Source: Anodontia alba
Lineage: Eukaryota > Mollusca > Bivalvia > Lucinida > Lucinidae
DNA: 64,000 nucleotides
Direction: 5' to 3'
Assembly (NCBI GenBank): GCA_964016985.1
Contig: OZ024828.1
Coordinates: 24,925,543 to 24,989,542 of the forward strand
Shown: piece by piece, positions 22,261 through 32,310 of the stretch
Position numbering within the stretch: the first letter of the stretch is position 1
Layout of the letters: every line of letters starts with the position of its first letter
Program-made: the position numbers and the translations under genes
The notes under the pieces: generated by a model
Databases searched by the model: none
The model's input: only the letters and a program-made list of their open reading frames with translations
What the model was told of the DNA's origin: nothing

Positions 22261-22483
22261 CAAAAACATGCATATATCAAAAGTCCAGATCAGTATATGC
22301 ATTTGCAGTGTCTAATCCGGGTAGTTCATATCCGGTTGCAGAATGATTCGATATTGTACATGTAGAACCTATCAATGGATGGCAGCATCCCTGATGCGAC
22401 TGTGAAGCACAGATTGATCTTAAGGCACTGGATGAACACTTGCAAGGGAAAGACAACCATAGTGACTTCCGGGTTGCTTCCCT

Positions 22484-22600
22484 GCGTAGCGAGCTCCTTT
22501 TAAAAAAGATCTACTCTAAAAGGGAAAAATGGTTCATTTGGGTCAATTCTTTTCTTATAGAGTAGTACCTTTTTCAGGACGGAGGCAAAGCTATTTTGAA
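22484..22600. mobile_element. H element H4
   Basis: ATCTACTCTAAAAGGGAAAAATGG on the left arm and TTTTCTTATAGAGTAGTACC on the right, then TTTTTCAGGACGGAGGC. Confidence 0.55.
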
Positions 22601-22723
22601 TTGGTTATCTCCCCTGACGTCAGTGCATATCTTACGTTACCAAACAAGCATATAGTATAAATTGGTTATCTCCCCTGACGTCAATGCATATCTTTACGTT
22701 ACCAAATAAACATATAGTATAAA
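22600..22723 (+). repeat. 61-bp tandem duplication
   Basis: TTGGTTATCTCCCCTGACGTC is repeated with a 61-bp offset, followed by GTGCATATCTTACGTTACC. A related single unit is at 21797-21830 (GTGCATATCTTTACGTTACC). Confidence 0.8.
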
Positions 22724-22734
22724 TTCCCTTAAAC

Positions 22735-23055
22735 CGAAACGCACATAGCATATGAGTGGCGCCATGTAGAATTGTTTCTAAAGGCATATGCGGACTGCGA
22801 AGGCCCAGATCAGATTGCGCATCCGCACAGTCTGATCTGGGCCTTCGCTGTCCGCTTATAGAAATATTGGGTACTGTAAGACGCAACGAAGTATATAAAA
22901 TTTCCAGATCAGACTATGCATCTTCGCTGGCTGATCTGGATCTTAGCTGTTTGCATTTACCCCGAAGACACCCTTTCTACATGGGATCTCGTGGCTCACA
23001 TATGCTCGAAGACACCTTTTTGTTTGGCACCGACCGTCGGATTTTGGTATTATGA
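22735..23055 (+). mobile_element. C-type element C3
   Basis: Perfect hairpin GACTGCGAAGGCCCAGATCAG / CTGATCTGGGCCTTCGCTGTC at about 22792-22855. A second weaker palindrome lies at 22900-22955 (CCAGATCAGACTATGC / GGCTGATCTGG). The flanks GCACATAGCATATGAG and GGCTCACATATGCTCGAAG are a possible inverted pair. Confidence 0.6.
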
Positions 23056-23200
23056 AATCTGCCATATAGCCTACTGACGTGTTTCAAATAGTTACGAAAA
23101 TTGCGCTGTGATATTCTGTCGATGACCTGACAAATTGAAGGACTGAAATAATCCAATCTCATTATTGTTTGCAGACTTTAACACCATACTTTAATGCTTT

Positions 23201-23310
23201 ACCCAGCTAGCATTCTATATAAATCTATATCGGGCCGTTATCGGCCCGTCAGCTACCCTGACGGGCCGATAACGGCCCGATATAGATTTATATAGAATGC
23301 TTACTGGGTA
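23201..23310. mobile_element. L foldback, 43-bp perfect arms
   Basis: AGCATTCTATATAAATCTAT..GGGCCGTTATCGGCCCGTCA (23209-23251) is the exact reverse complement of 23259-23301, with a 7-nt loop GCTACCC. The outer ACCCAG and CTGGGT extend the symmetry with one unpaired site. TA immediately flanks CCCAG..CTGGG on both sides, as expected for a TA-targeting transposon. Confidence 0.8.
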
Positions 23311-23458
23311 CACGGGAATATTACCAATGCATTTAGATAGTAAGCGCATATGGAGGGCGGAAAGGGGCGGAAGTGGGGCAGAAAGGGGGTCTACAAAGTC
23401 TGAATTGGTGGTGAGGGATTCGATTTGATCAGATTTCTGAACAAGTATTCGAACTGAA

Positions 23459-23522
23459 ATGCCTGAACAAACAGCGTAAACCCAGATCAGACGCCACACA
23501 ACGGGATTTACACTGTGTGTCA
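23459..23522. mobile_element. B-type palindrome B9
   Basis: TGAACAAACAGCGTAAACCC, GATCAGACGCCACACAACGG, TTTACACTGTGTGTC. Right arm shortened. Confidence 0.55.
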
Positions 23523-23575
23523 ATCATCGGGCAATTGTAGGCGACACTTTAACATGGCGTTTTAGGTAAAAACTT

Positions 23576-23577
<2 letters not shown>

Positions 23578-23633
<56 letters not shown>
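23578..23633. repeat. (CT)28 microsatellite
   Basis: CT run passing directly into a TA run. Confidence 0.97.
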
Positions 23634-23671
<38 letters not shown>

Positions 23672-23686
23672 TATATATATATATAT
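23634..23686. repeat. (TA)n microsatellite
   Basis: TA run broken once by CAT; compound with the preceding CT run. Confidence 0.95.
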
Positions 23687-23972
23687 TAAAAACTGTGTCA
23701 AAGAAAGTGGGGTTGGGGGAGGGGCAACTGGCTGGGGTCGCTTTGCACAAATCATATTTACACTAAACATGCAGACAGAAATATCCGCACAAACAATGTA
23801 GACCAAGACCAACCATTCTGCTCCTAAACAAGCAGCTCAGTTGGAGTCTTCTGTCAATACTGTTTATACATCAGTTCGTAGTCATATGGAATTATCAGGG
23901 AGCTAATCGTTTTCTTCACAGTAGACTGTTTTCAGATGGGACTTGGTGTGTAGGGAGGTAAACAGGAAGTCA

Positions 23973-23973
23973 C

Positions 23974-24001
<28 letters not shown>
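23973..24001. repeat. Poly(A) tract
   Basis: About 29 A, preceded by AACAGGAAGTCAC, which is the outer edge motif of H elements. Confidence 0.9.
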
Positions 24002-24004
<3 letters not shown>

Positions 24005-24291
24005 CAGCCCACCCCTTGTAAAAAAATAAAATAAATAAATATAATAAAATAAAATAAACATGCTTGAACATATACCCACTGTATAAAGTACCATGAAGTA
24101 TCGATTTTCACTGTTCAGCATGTATGGCTTTGAAAAAGAGGTTCACATGAAGATAAAACCAGTTTTTATCAAAATCAATCTAGCGGTTATGTAGGAGCAG
24201 AAACAAAATGCTACAATGTAGCGGACGCACAAATTTCGTCATATAGAATACTGTGTCCATCAACTGCTCACTCAACACACAATGAGTTATA

Positions 24292-24614
24292 CAGTGAACT
24301 CTCGTTATCTCGAATTCCAAGGGACTCTCTTAAATACTTCGAGATATCCGTACTTCGACATATCAGATTTGCAGAATTGAGGAAAAACTAATGCGATTAA
24401 CCACATTTAACAAATATATGTGTAACTTGACTCTTGAAGTTAGAGATATATTGAAAATATTGTGGAAAAGAGGAGGAGCAATTTCTCCTCTTTTCCACAA
24501 TATTGTTATACTGTACATGTTGTTAGATTTTCATGTTTAGGAAGGGACCAGATTTTTACTTCGAGATAAACTGTTATTCGAGACAAGCGAGGTTGAGATA
24601 GCGAGATTCAACTG
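24292..24614 (+). mobile_element. F element F1 (pogo-like MITE)
   Basis: TA, then CAGTGAACTCTCGTTATCTCG at the left; GAGATAGCGAGATTCAACTG then TA at the right. The core hairpin (24455-24510) is CAATATTGTGGAAAAGAGGAG-like with tip GAGCAATTTCTCC. CAGT ends with TA on both sides fit pogo/Tigger. No coding frame. Confidence 0.8.
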
Positions 24615-24692
24615 TATGTCTTCTGTTTTTGCTGATCAAGGTAACTTATAATGCTTAAAATCGTACGATGTTATATGGAGAAAAGGGATATA

Positions 24693-25029
24693 CGGTCGAA
24701 CTTCAATGGCTCGAATATCTTTGGGACCTTGGGCATGGGTATTTCTAGCCACCCATGTGTTAATCATGGTGCCCGGTCAGAAAGCAAATGGCGATAATTT
24801 AAAGAACTCTTTTTTATCTTCTATACATTAATGGTTTGCTGACTGTACTCATTAGAATCGCCTCGATCATGCGATTCTAATGTATACACACAACATACAT
24901 TTTCATGATAAAATAAGAAATATTCCTCACATACATGTATTTGTTTTCTGGAGCGTTAGGAAGAATTTCGTAGGGACTCGAAACGAGTTCGAATCCAGCC
25001 ATGGTAAACAAGCCATCGATGTTCGACTG
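24693..25029 (+). mobile_element. E element E2, near complete
   Basis: TA, CGGTCGAACTTCAATGGCTC, ATATCTTTGGGACCTTGG, core ATTAGAATCGCCTCGATCATG, GGACTCGAAACGAGTTCG, ATCGATGTTCGACTG, TA. It shares pogo-like ends with D and F but its internal text is distinct. Confidence 0.8.
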
Positions 25030-25211
25030 TACAAGTAAACATGTTCCTATTGTTATATAGTATTAAGGTATCTGTTCTCAGATCACGGGATAACACGTGA
25101 CGCTTGCATCGAGTGTGATTTGGAGATCTGCGAACATCCGGGAGACAACAATGTGATTATTACGTGCCTTAAAAATAACCCTAAAACACAAGTCACATCA
25201 ACGACAGTTGA

Positions 25212-25223
25212 CACACACACACA

Positions 25224-25296
<73 letters not shown>
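25212..25296. repeat. Compound (AC)n-(AT)n microsatellite
   Basis: AC run with one AT interruption (25212-25256), then AT run to 25296. Confidence 0.97.
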
Positions 25297-25298
<2 letters not shown>

Positions 25299-25749
25299 GT
25301 TTTTTTTATTTATTTATCTATGTATGGAAAAAAATAAAGATTGACACTTCCTGTGATTCGTTTTGCTGTTTTTGTGAACAAAAGAGTTATGTTTACGAAT
25401 GAAAAAATGCCTCTGAAACATGTGTGCAGATTTTCTTTGTTGAAGCCCAATGCATAAATGCATACAAAATGTGTTTATATTCTGCTTTGGATAGCATTAT
25501 TCTGAAAACATCAATAGACTTTGAAACTATATTTATATTTATAACGAATGTAGTAATCCGAGATTTCAATAAGAATAAAAACTGGTAACGTTAAACTAAC
25601 ATAGCTTATATGGCCATTAATTGGGCTGGTACCATGGCTAATATATATTTTTTTCTAATTTCTCCACAAAACATATGGTGTGGGTATTCCCAATAGAGGC
25701 GCTTGTAATGAGTGTTAAGAAACTGTTTTTTTTTTGTTTGTTTTTTTGT

Positions 25750-25894
25750 AAGCCAGTGCATGAAAAACCAACAAAAATTGCGTGTGAGACCAGCGAAGGC
25801 CCAGATCAGCCTCGGCATCCGCTCAGTCTGATCAGAATCTTCGCTGTCCGCACGAAGAAAGCTATGGTCCGTCGCTACATGTACCCACGGAGCG
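25750..25894 (+). mobile_element. C element C4, left part (interrupted)
   Basis: AAGCCAGTGCATGAAAAACC (end), CCAGCGAAGGCCCAGATCAG, CATCCGCTCAGTCTGATCAG and GCACGAAGAAAGCTATGG, then ACCCACGGAGCG, where the A6 element begins. Confidence 0.75.
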
Positions 25895-26173
25895 CATCAC
25901 GAAAACACGCCTATATAATTTTGACCCCATGAAACCCAACTTTTATATAGTAAAACTGGGGTTTACAGGGGTATACATTATTTTCCTTATTTCTGCTCTA
26001 AAACATGGATTGTGGGTACTCGTTAGAACCACCTCGCCGAGGCGGTTCTAACGAGTACCCACAATCTATGTTTTGAGCAGAAATACGAAAAATATCAGAA
26101 TTTTTATCTGAAAATTTTCATTATTTTGATGGTGTAATTTTCAATATATTTGAATAGGCGTGTTTTCGTAATG
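25895..26173 (-). mobile_element. A element A6, nested in C4
   Basis: Reversed: starts CATCACGAAAACACGCC and ends GGCGTGTTTTCGTAATG. The core is near perfect apart from AACCACCTCG in the left arm. Confidence 0.85.
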
Positions 26174-26282
26174 TTGAGCGTACAGCGAAGACACTGATCA
26201 GACTGGGCGAATGCCCAGGCTGATCTGAGTCTTCGTTGAGCTCACATGCCATTTTGATGGTTTTGTAATGTGCTGGCTCATT
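26174..26282 (+). mobile_element. C element C4, right part
   Basis: TTGAGCGTACAGCGAAGACAC, second hairpin GACTGGGCGAATGCCCAGGC, then GGTTTTGTAATGTGCTGGCTC, the inverted match of the left end. Confidence 0.75.
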
Positions 26283-26419
26283 TGTTTTGCTTAAAAAAAA
26301 TGGCCTATCAAGACTATGCCTAAGAACTACATAGGTATGAAACTACATACATGTAGGTATGAAAACGCAATACTTATCAGTAATGGACGATTGTTACACC
26401 AAGTGTTCTGATAAAATTT

Positions 26420-26610
26420 TAAAGAGGTAACTCAAAACTGTTTTGCATCCCTTCTGAAAAAGGGTCCATTATAAAAGGAAAGTATTGGCTCCCAAAGGCT
26501 TTATTCTAAAGGGAAAGAATTCGCTCCCTAAGCAAATTCTGTCCTTTTAGAGTGACCCTTTTCAGTAGGGGACTTGCGCGCAAGAAAGCAAACTGGAAGT
26601 CACAAAATGT
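26420..26610. mobile_element. H element H5
   Basis: GGTCCATTATAAAAGGAAAGTATTGGCTCCC and TTCTAAAGGGAAAGAATTCGCTCCC, with right arms CAAATTCTGTCCTTTTAGAG. Apparently a tandem or rearranged copy, followed by AGCAAACTGGAAGTCAC. Confidence 0.55.
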
Positions 26611-26689
26611 GTTTCCATGTAAAACTTATAGCAAATGCTCCAAGTACATTCAGTCCCATTAATCCATTTATGCCGAATGGACCCTTCTA

Positions 26690-26947
26690 ACTTAACTCTG
26701 TGGACAGGTCTATTTCTAACTGATTGGGTGTCTGGTTACTTTTTGTTATTACCATGTTCTGTAGAAATTCCTTTTTTTATCCAAACTATGTAGACCATGA
26801 TCAGACGCAGTGTTCTGTGGCATCTGATCTGAGTCTACACTGTTTGCTAATGTCTCCTTTATGGGACGCTAAGCATAATTGGGTTAAAACACCTTCTAAC
26901 AAACATATTGATTCTGCCGCTTGCAAGAGCATGCTTTGTTTAGTTCA
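26690..26947 (+). mobile_element. B element B10 (context 2)
   Basis: Flank: TTAACTCTGTGGACAGGTC, TCTGGTTACTTTTTGTTATT, TAGAAATTCC. Core: ATGTAGACCATGATCAGACG / CATCTGATCTGAGTCTACAC. This flank differs from context 1 and is shared with 29840, 49569 and 62930. Confidence 0.7.
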
Positions 26948-27110
26948 ACAGTGTACACCCTGATCAGACGCCGCGTTCTGCGGCGTCTGATCTGGGTTTA
27001 AACTGTTTGCCAAAGTCTCTTTTATGGGACACTAAGCATAATTGGGTTAAAACACCTTCTAACAAAAGATAATGATTCTGCCGCTTGCAAGAGCATGCTT
27101 TGTTTAGTTC
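26785..27110 (+). repeat. 163-bp tandem duplication spanning a B core
   Basis: Two units, each with a B palindrome, TTTATGGGACRCTAAGCATAA-type sequence, AAAACACCTTCTAACAAA and GATTCTGCCGCTTGCAAGAG (26911 and 27074). The second palindrome has better-matched arms (GACGCCGCGTTCTGCGGCGTC, 26968-26988) than the first. Confidence 0.85.
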
Positions 27111-27359
27111 GACCAATTGCCAGTTAATATTACAAGTCAGAGAACCTTAAACCAAATTACTCGTTTAATTATCTTGCATCGTGTTATTCTTTCAGGATTG
27201 AGGCTGCCTTTTTCTCTACTGCACCAACTTCTGATTTCATGTCAAACAGAATGACTCCTTTGAAAATGGCTTCCTACTGTTATTAACATTTTGCAGACGC
27301 CTTAAGCTGTTATTAGACGATATTTTGAAACATCACGCTTTCCATAAATATTAGGAAAC

Positions 27360-27548
27360 CTTAACCACTTTTCCGTACTTGTCCTAAATATAAACAAGTT
27401 TATGTTAGTACCAGTTAGTGTGTCCAAAACTGCTGGATGAGTGGCTAACATTGTAGATCCTGATCAGACGTCGCTTTGCACGGCCTCTGTTCATTGTCTA
27501 CACTGCTTGCAAAGGCTTGTTTGTCCTAATACTTATAATACGTACTGT
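27360..27548 (+). mobile_element. B element B12 (context 1)
   Basis: TTTTCCGTACTTGTCCTAAAT, AACTGCTGGATGAGTGGC, core GTAGATCCTGATCAGACGTC with a poorly matched right arm, TTGTTTGTCCTAATACTT. Confidence 0.65.
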
Positions 27549-27578
27549 ATAGCTCTAACTGTCTTAACGTTTGCTAAG

Positions 27579-27606
27579 TTTTTTTTTTTTTTTTTTTTTT
27601 TTTTTT
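27579..27606. repeat. Poly(T) tract
   Basis: About 27 T. Confidence 0.95.
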
Positions 27607-27654
27607 GAATCACCTGAAACATATTTTCGCCAGTTTGCAAACAGAGCCAATTTT

Positions 27655-27765
27655 CGAACCTTTTCAAACATGGAATCTTCTCTTAAAGGAAAGATTTTGC
27701 AGAGGAAGCAAATGAGTTCTTTTCAGAGCAGTTCCCAATAAGAAGGGAGGCAAATATGTCAATAC
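27655..27765. mobile_element. H element H6, diverged
   Basis: ATCTTCTCTTAAAGGAAAG and GAAGCAAATGAGTTCTTTTCAG; tail AAGAAGGGAGGCAAAT. Confidence 0.5.
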
Positions 27766-27769
27766 AGGG

Positions 27770-28499
27770 GTTATTTCCTTTGTAAATGTATTTATGTTTT
27801 AATCTTGTTAAAAGAATAGCTACTGGTATTAGTCTCGAATGAATAAATAGTAATCTGCGATTGGTTAAAAATGTGTAAACTTCTGTAAATAAGTAGGGGT
27901 AAGTATAGAATTTACCGATGTTTGACGAATATATTTGTGACTGAACAATCACTTAATTATGACATTTATCTTTTTAAAGTTGTACAGTATGTCAATGCAG
28001 GTGTTAAACAATGGACAAAAATACCCATAATTTAAATAATACCAATTAAATAGTTGCAATGAAATAAATGATTATAGACGAGCTTTTAATTCTGTACAGT
28101 GTAACTAAATTGTTTGATATAAGCGGCCCAAACGCTAAGCGAACAAGGGACGTTCAAGTTTACTTCTCTCCACTGTGTCCATAATATACAGAATTATCAT
28201 GTGCCTTCATATCCAGGTGGCGTGGTTACTTTTCATTATATATGGAGTTATGTAGAGTAAACTTGACAGTTCTTCTTCTGCACAACCTATGGTCCAATTT
28301 CAAAAATTTTGTACAAATGTTCCATAGGTGAATGTCTATCAAATTTGTTCAAATTATTTTGGTTGGTTCCTCATATGTCTGTCGAGAACACTTCGAACAT
28401 TTTGTAATCAGCAACTAATTAGATTTCAATAATACTCACAAAAATTACTGGATTAACCATCCATCAAAATTTTTCAAATTAATTTGTATCACCAAAAGC
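27770..28499. other. AT-rich stretch, no feature seen
   Basis: No repeat family member or plausible coding region recognised. Confidence 0.4.
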
Positions 28500-28536
28500 A
28501 AAAAAAAAAAAAAAAAAAAAAAATAAAAAAAATAAA
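28500..28536. repeat. Poly(A)-rich tract
   Basis: A runs broken by T. Confidence 0.9.
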
Positions 28537-28555
28537 TCACCAACAAAGGGCAGGG

Positions 28556-28559
<4 letters not shown>

Positions 28560-28647
<88 letters not shown>
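28560..28647. repeat. (TA)44 microsatellite
   Basis: The longest uninterrupted TA run in the window, about 88 bp. Frames on both strands here are artefacts of it. Confidence 0.97.
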
Positions 28648-28650
<3 letters not shown>

Positions 28651-28947
28651 GAAAACTTTGAAAATATCCTTCCGCCAGGCTAAAAAAAATTGCTTCCCAC
28701 GTGAGCAATCCAGGGCCATCATGACCCTCTTATTACAAATTAAATGCATAATGTATGTTTTTTCCAGTTTTTGCCAATTTTCATGGTCAGTGATACACTT
28801 TGCTAACTCTTTATCAAAAAAGAAGCATGGTTGGCAAGGATATTTCTAATACTAGTAAAGTATACAAATTAACACACAAAATTATATGCTTTACATTTAT
28901 ATGCTAAATTTGTTTTTCATTATTTAGCACAGATGTTAACACATCCG

Positions 28948-29248
28948 CATTACGAAAACACACCTATTCAAATATATTGAACACACCTGTTCAACATTAC
29001 GAAAACACACCTATTCAAATATATTAAAGTATTCATGCACCAAAAAAAATGAAAACTTTCAGATGAAAAATTCTGGTAACTTTTATATTTCTGCTATAAA
29101 CATAGATTGTGAGTACTCGTTAGAACCGCCTCGTTTTGAGCAGAAATAAGAAAATTAATGTATACCCCTGTAAACCCCAGTTTTAGTCTATAAAAGTGGG
29201 GTTTAAGGGGGTCAAATCTATATACATTGTAGGCATGTTTGCGTGATG
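28948..29248 (+). mobile_element. A element A7, duplicated left end, one core arm lost
   Basis: CATTACGAAAACACACC with TATTCAAATATATT occurs twice (28948 and about 28995). The core stops after TTAGAACCGCCTCG and jumps to TTTTGAGCAGAAATAAG, so the complete right arm of the hairpin is deleted. Right end GGCATGTTTGCGTGATG. Confidence 0.8.
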
Positions 29249-29440
29249 GAGTACACTCTCTTTCCTGCCAACTCTTGTAGTATGTACAATGTTATACAGT
29301 ATTAAAACTTTCTTGATTCTGTTTGAATTTGTAATAAAGTTTATATTTTAAAGGCCTTCTTCTTTTCATATTGAACCACAAAGTTGTTTCAATATTCATA
29401 TTCCAGTACCTCTTACGCCGTTTATCTTGTTCAAAGATAT

Positions 29441-29614
29441 TTCTTGTTTCGTATTTTTGCTCAAAAACATAGACTGACGCGGTCATAACGAGTACCCACA
29501 ATCTACATTGTATAATTTGAGCAGATGAAAAATATCAGAGTATTTTTATCTGTAAATTTTCAGTTTTTGGAGATGAACTTTTCTATATATTTGAATAGGC
29601 GTGTTTTCGTAATG
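29441..29614 (-). mobile_element. A element A8, partial
   Basis: Reversed right half: TTTTTGCTCAAAAACATAG, a shrunken core (CTGACGCGGTCATAACGAG), TTTTCAGTTTTTGGAG and the end GGCGTGTTTTCGTAATG. Confidence 0.75.
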
Positions 29615-29839
29615 TCTGCTCAATTCTCCTGGACAGTGCTAACGATTAATTGTCGCCTTATCCTTAAGAAGCCTTGCATCTTATGATAAATGTTGTATTA
29701 TTATCCTGTCTCATCCGAAATCTTATGTTGTTTTTTTTTTCCAAGTCTAACAGGTGAAAAAGGCAGCGAACGCCATCAGAAATACCTTCACCTGACAAGT
29801 CGAAATTACGTCGAGCGGTTTCTTCAAACTTAATTCCTT

Positions 29840-30010
29840 GTATCAGTCCATTTTAAATAATAGGAGTGTCTGGTTAGTTTACATTATTATTGCTAGTTTT
29901 ATAGAAATTCCTGTATTGAATGCAAAGAGTGTAGACCCTGATCAGACGCCGCATTCTGCGGCGTCTGATCTGGGTCTACATTGTTTGCCAGTATTCGACG
30001 CTAGGCATAA
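29840..30010 (+). mobile_element. B element B13 (context 2)
   Basis: GTGTCTGGTTAGTTTACATT, TTTTATAGAAATTCCTGTATT, then a core with matching arms (TAGACCCTGATCAGACGCCG, CGGCGTCTGATCTGGGTCTA) and tip CATTCTG at about 29930-29983. Confidence 0.75.
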
Positions 30011-30257
30011 TGGGTCAAAATCGCCCATCCTATGTAAATGATTTCTGTTTTCTGTTTTGTTTCCAAACTGCTTGTTTATATTACAGTGTCAACCCACTTT
30101 CTTTATTCTATAGATGCACATATAATATTTATTGAAAATGCTATTCAAAATAACATACTGCCGGCTGAAAACGACGCGAAGTTATCATGGAGCCACCAAA
30201 GACCATCACTATTGACGAAGTCTGGAGACCACTAAAAGGGTAATTCGTCACCTTAGC

Positions 30258-30285
30258 GCAAAAAAAAAAAAAAAAAAAAAAAAAA
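30258..30285. repeat. Poly(A) tract
   Basis: About 27 A. Confidence 0.9.
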
Positions 30286-30308
30286 TGCGGTAAGACGACG
30301 AATTAGAA

Positions 30309-30358
30309 AAACAGTACAGACCCAGATCAGATGTCTGATCAGGGTCTCCACAGTTTGC
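30309..30358. mobile_element. B-type palindrome B14, tip deleted
   Basis: AAACAGTACAGACCCAGATC directly meets GATGTCTGATCAGGGTCTCC. The usual GACGCCGC arm tips are missing. Confidence 0.6.
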
Positions 30359-30496
30359 GAAGAGTTTAGCCATTTTTCAGTAGGAATATTTCAGTCGCAT
30401 AGCGCACATACATGTACAATGTACATAAAACTCAAAGTGATCTCTGCCAATATACATGTATAGTGTGGGCTAGAAAATTAAATGTGCTTTACTAAA

Positions 30497-30730
30497 TGAG
30501 CCAGCGCATGTCAAAACCTACAATAAGACTTGTGCGATCAGCGAGGACTCAGATCAACCTGCGCATCCGTGCAGTCTAATCAGAGTCTTCGCTGATCGCA
30601 TGTGCCTTCTTCAGCCTCCAGGATATTCAAAGAGGGATGACCGAGAACCAGTCATACTGGGTGCACAGGCTGATCTGAGTCTTTGCTAGTCACACAGGTC
30701 TTATTGTCAGTTTTGTCGTGTCCTGACTCA
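30497..30730 (+). mobile_element. C element C5
   Basis: Ends GAGCCAGCGCATGTCAAAACC and TTTTGTCGTGTCCTGACTC. First hairpin GATCAGCGAGGACTCAGATC / GAGTCTTCGCTGATC; second half reduced to GGCTGATCTGAGTCTTTGC. Confidence 0.7.
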
Positions 30731-30991
30731 AAAATCAGTTGTGGAATTGATACAATGATATTTAAGGGGAGCTGACACGCTGTCCGGAAAAGCAGCTCTC
30801 TAAAGTGGCCTTTACTCCACTTGTGAAGGTTTTCCAACCAGTGACAAACGTTGCCCCTCTTGCGAGCATACTCGTATTTGTTTCTCATAGAGTAGATTGG
30901 CTTGTAGAAAATGCTGTCCCCTGGTTCAGTTTATAAATGATTACTAGCAACTTTCCGGATGTACGACTTGTAACTGACTGGCAAGGAACAC

Positions 30992-31100
30992 ACCCAGAGG
31001 GCACATGACGTTTATACAACGTTGCTTCAACGTCGATGCAAAGTCAAGACGTTGCATCGACGTTGAGGCGACGTTGTATGAACGTCATGTGCCCGCTGGG
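30992..31100. mobile_element. G foldback G1
   Basis: ACCCAGAGGGCACATGACG opens and CGTCATGTGCCCGCTGGG closes. The arms continue as TTTATACAACGTTG and GACGTTGTATGAACG, with a tip around AAGTCAAGACGTTGC. Family members are at 44069 and 50281. Confidence 0.75.
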
Positions 31101-31325
31101 CAGCGCCTACAAAATGGCATGTACGCCCAGTGAAGACTCCGATCAGCCTGGGCATCCGCCAAATCTGATCAGAGTCTTCGCTGGCCGTATGAAGAAAGCT
31201 TGGGTCCTTAGCTACCCATTGAGCGCACAGCAAATACTCTGATCAGGCTGGGCGAATGCCCAGGCTGGTCTAGGCCTTCGCTGGGCGCACATGCCATTTT
31301 GTTGGTTTTGTCGTAGGCTGGCTCA
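31101..31325 (+). mobile_element. C element C6, left end replaced
   Basis: CCTACAAAATGGCATGTACG, CAGTGAAGACTCCGATCAGC, second half GGGCGAATGCCCAGGC, end GGTTTTGTCGTAGGCTGGCTC. The usual left terminus is missing and abuts G1, so G1 may have inserted near it. Confidence 0.65.
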
Positions 31326-31384
31326 TATCTTTATGATATCGGAAGGTAAGAAAAAAAGACGGAATAGAATCATGAACTTTACAT

Positions 31385-31533
31385 TGTTTGTTTGTGTTGA
31401 GGTTTTACGGCCCAGTCAACCCAATGGGGTCACGTCGAGCGCGGTCAGTTTACCTAACCACACGTTTACTGGGCAGGCTTAGTCCTATAAGCGGTTAACT
31501 AGTATTGTGCACATTCTTTCGCCAGAAATTGAC
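31385..31533 (-). mobile_element. SINE type 1, 3' fragment S2
   Basis: GTGTTGAGGTTTTACGGCCC, GGGGTCACGTCGAGCGCGG, ATTCTTTCGCCAGAAATTGAC match S1. The tRNA-like head is missing. Confidence 0.8.
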
Positions 31534-31965
31534 GAAACTTTATATTGACTGATCTATCTAACAGACCTATAATATTTATTCCAGCCTTAGTTACTATATT
31601 CAGTTAATCAAAGTGTTTACGTTCAGTGATGCGTTCCCACGGGCTTAAGAAATCTGTTGATTTTCTAGCTGGACACAATAGCTGGTCAGACCAATCTTGT
31701 TGTTAACAAGCCCCATTGTATGTGAGACAAGATGACGTCATATATGAGTCCCTACACACAAGCATAGAAGTTGAGATACAGAATAAAAATATTCTATAAA
31801 ACGTCTCCCAAGCCAAATATCATTACAGTGTAGGTACATGTAATATTTTCTGTTCAGTTTTGTGTTAGTGAATCCATTCCAGGAGTTTTGAAAATTTGAA
31901 AATTTCTATGAGCGTCACTGATGAGGCCTGGTTTGGGTCCATAAAACTTCGACTTCAGCAGGTTC

Positions 31966-31967
<2 letters not shown>

Positions 31968-32010
<43 letters not shown>
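31968..32010. repeat. (CT)n microsatellite
   Basis: About 42 bp of CT. Confidence 0.96.
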
Positions 32011-32011
<1 letters not shown>

Positions 32012-32027
32012 GCTTTACAAGATATAC

Positions 32028-32310
32028 CATCACGAAAACATGCCTATATAATTTTGACCACCTTAATCCCCACTTTTATATAGTAAAACTGGGGTTTAAA
32101 GGGGTATACATTATTTTTCTTCTTTCTGCTCAAAAACATAGATTGTGGGTACTCGTTAGAACCGCCTCATCGAGGCGGTTCTAATGAGTGTCCACAATCT
32201 ATGTTTTGAGCAGAAGTATGATAAATATCAGTATTTTTTATCTGAAATTTTTCTTTTTTTTTTTTGTGATAAAATTTTCAGTATATTTGAATAGGCATGT
32301 TTTCGTAATG
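32028..32310 (-). mobile_element. A element A9, intact
   Basis: CATCACGAAAACATGCC to GGCATGTTTTCGTAATG. Core arms match closely; the outer right arm carries GAGTGTCCACAATC instead of GAGTACCCACAATC. Confidence 0.85.

Noticed and set aside
23209..23301. Rho-independent terminator, like many GC-rich hairpins here
   Set aside because: The DNA is eukaryotic in character, and these hairpins are the cores of dispersed foldback elements.
25895..26173. 8-bp target duplication for family A, suggesting hAT
   Set aside because: Only the A6 insertion shows a plausible flank repeat (GAGCG). A2, A5, A9, A17 and A18 flanks do not repeat, so the superfamily stays open.
28484..28849. 121-codon frame with long YI repeats
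   Set aside because: Product of the (TA)44 microsatellite, open on both strands.
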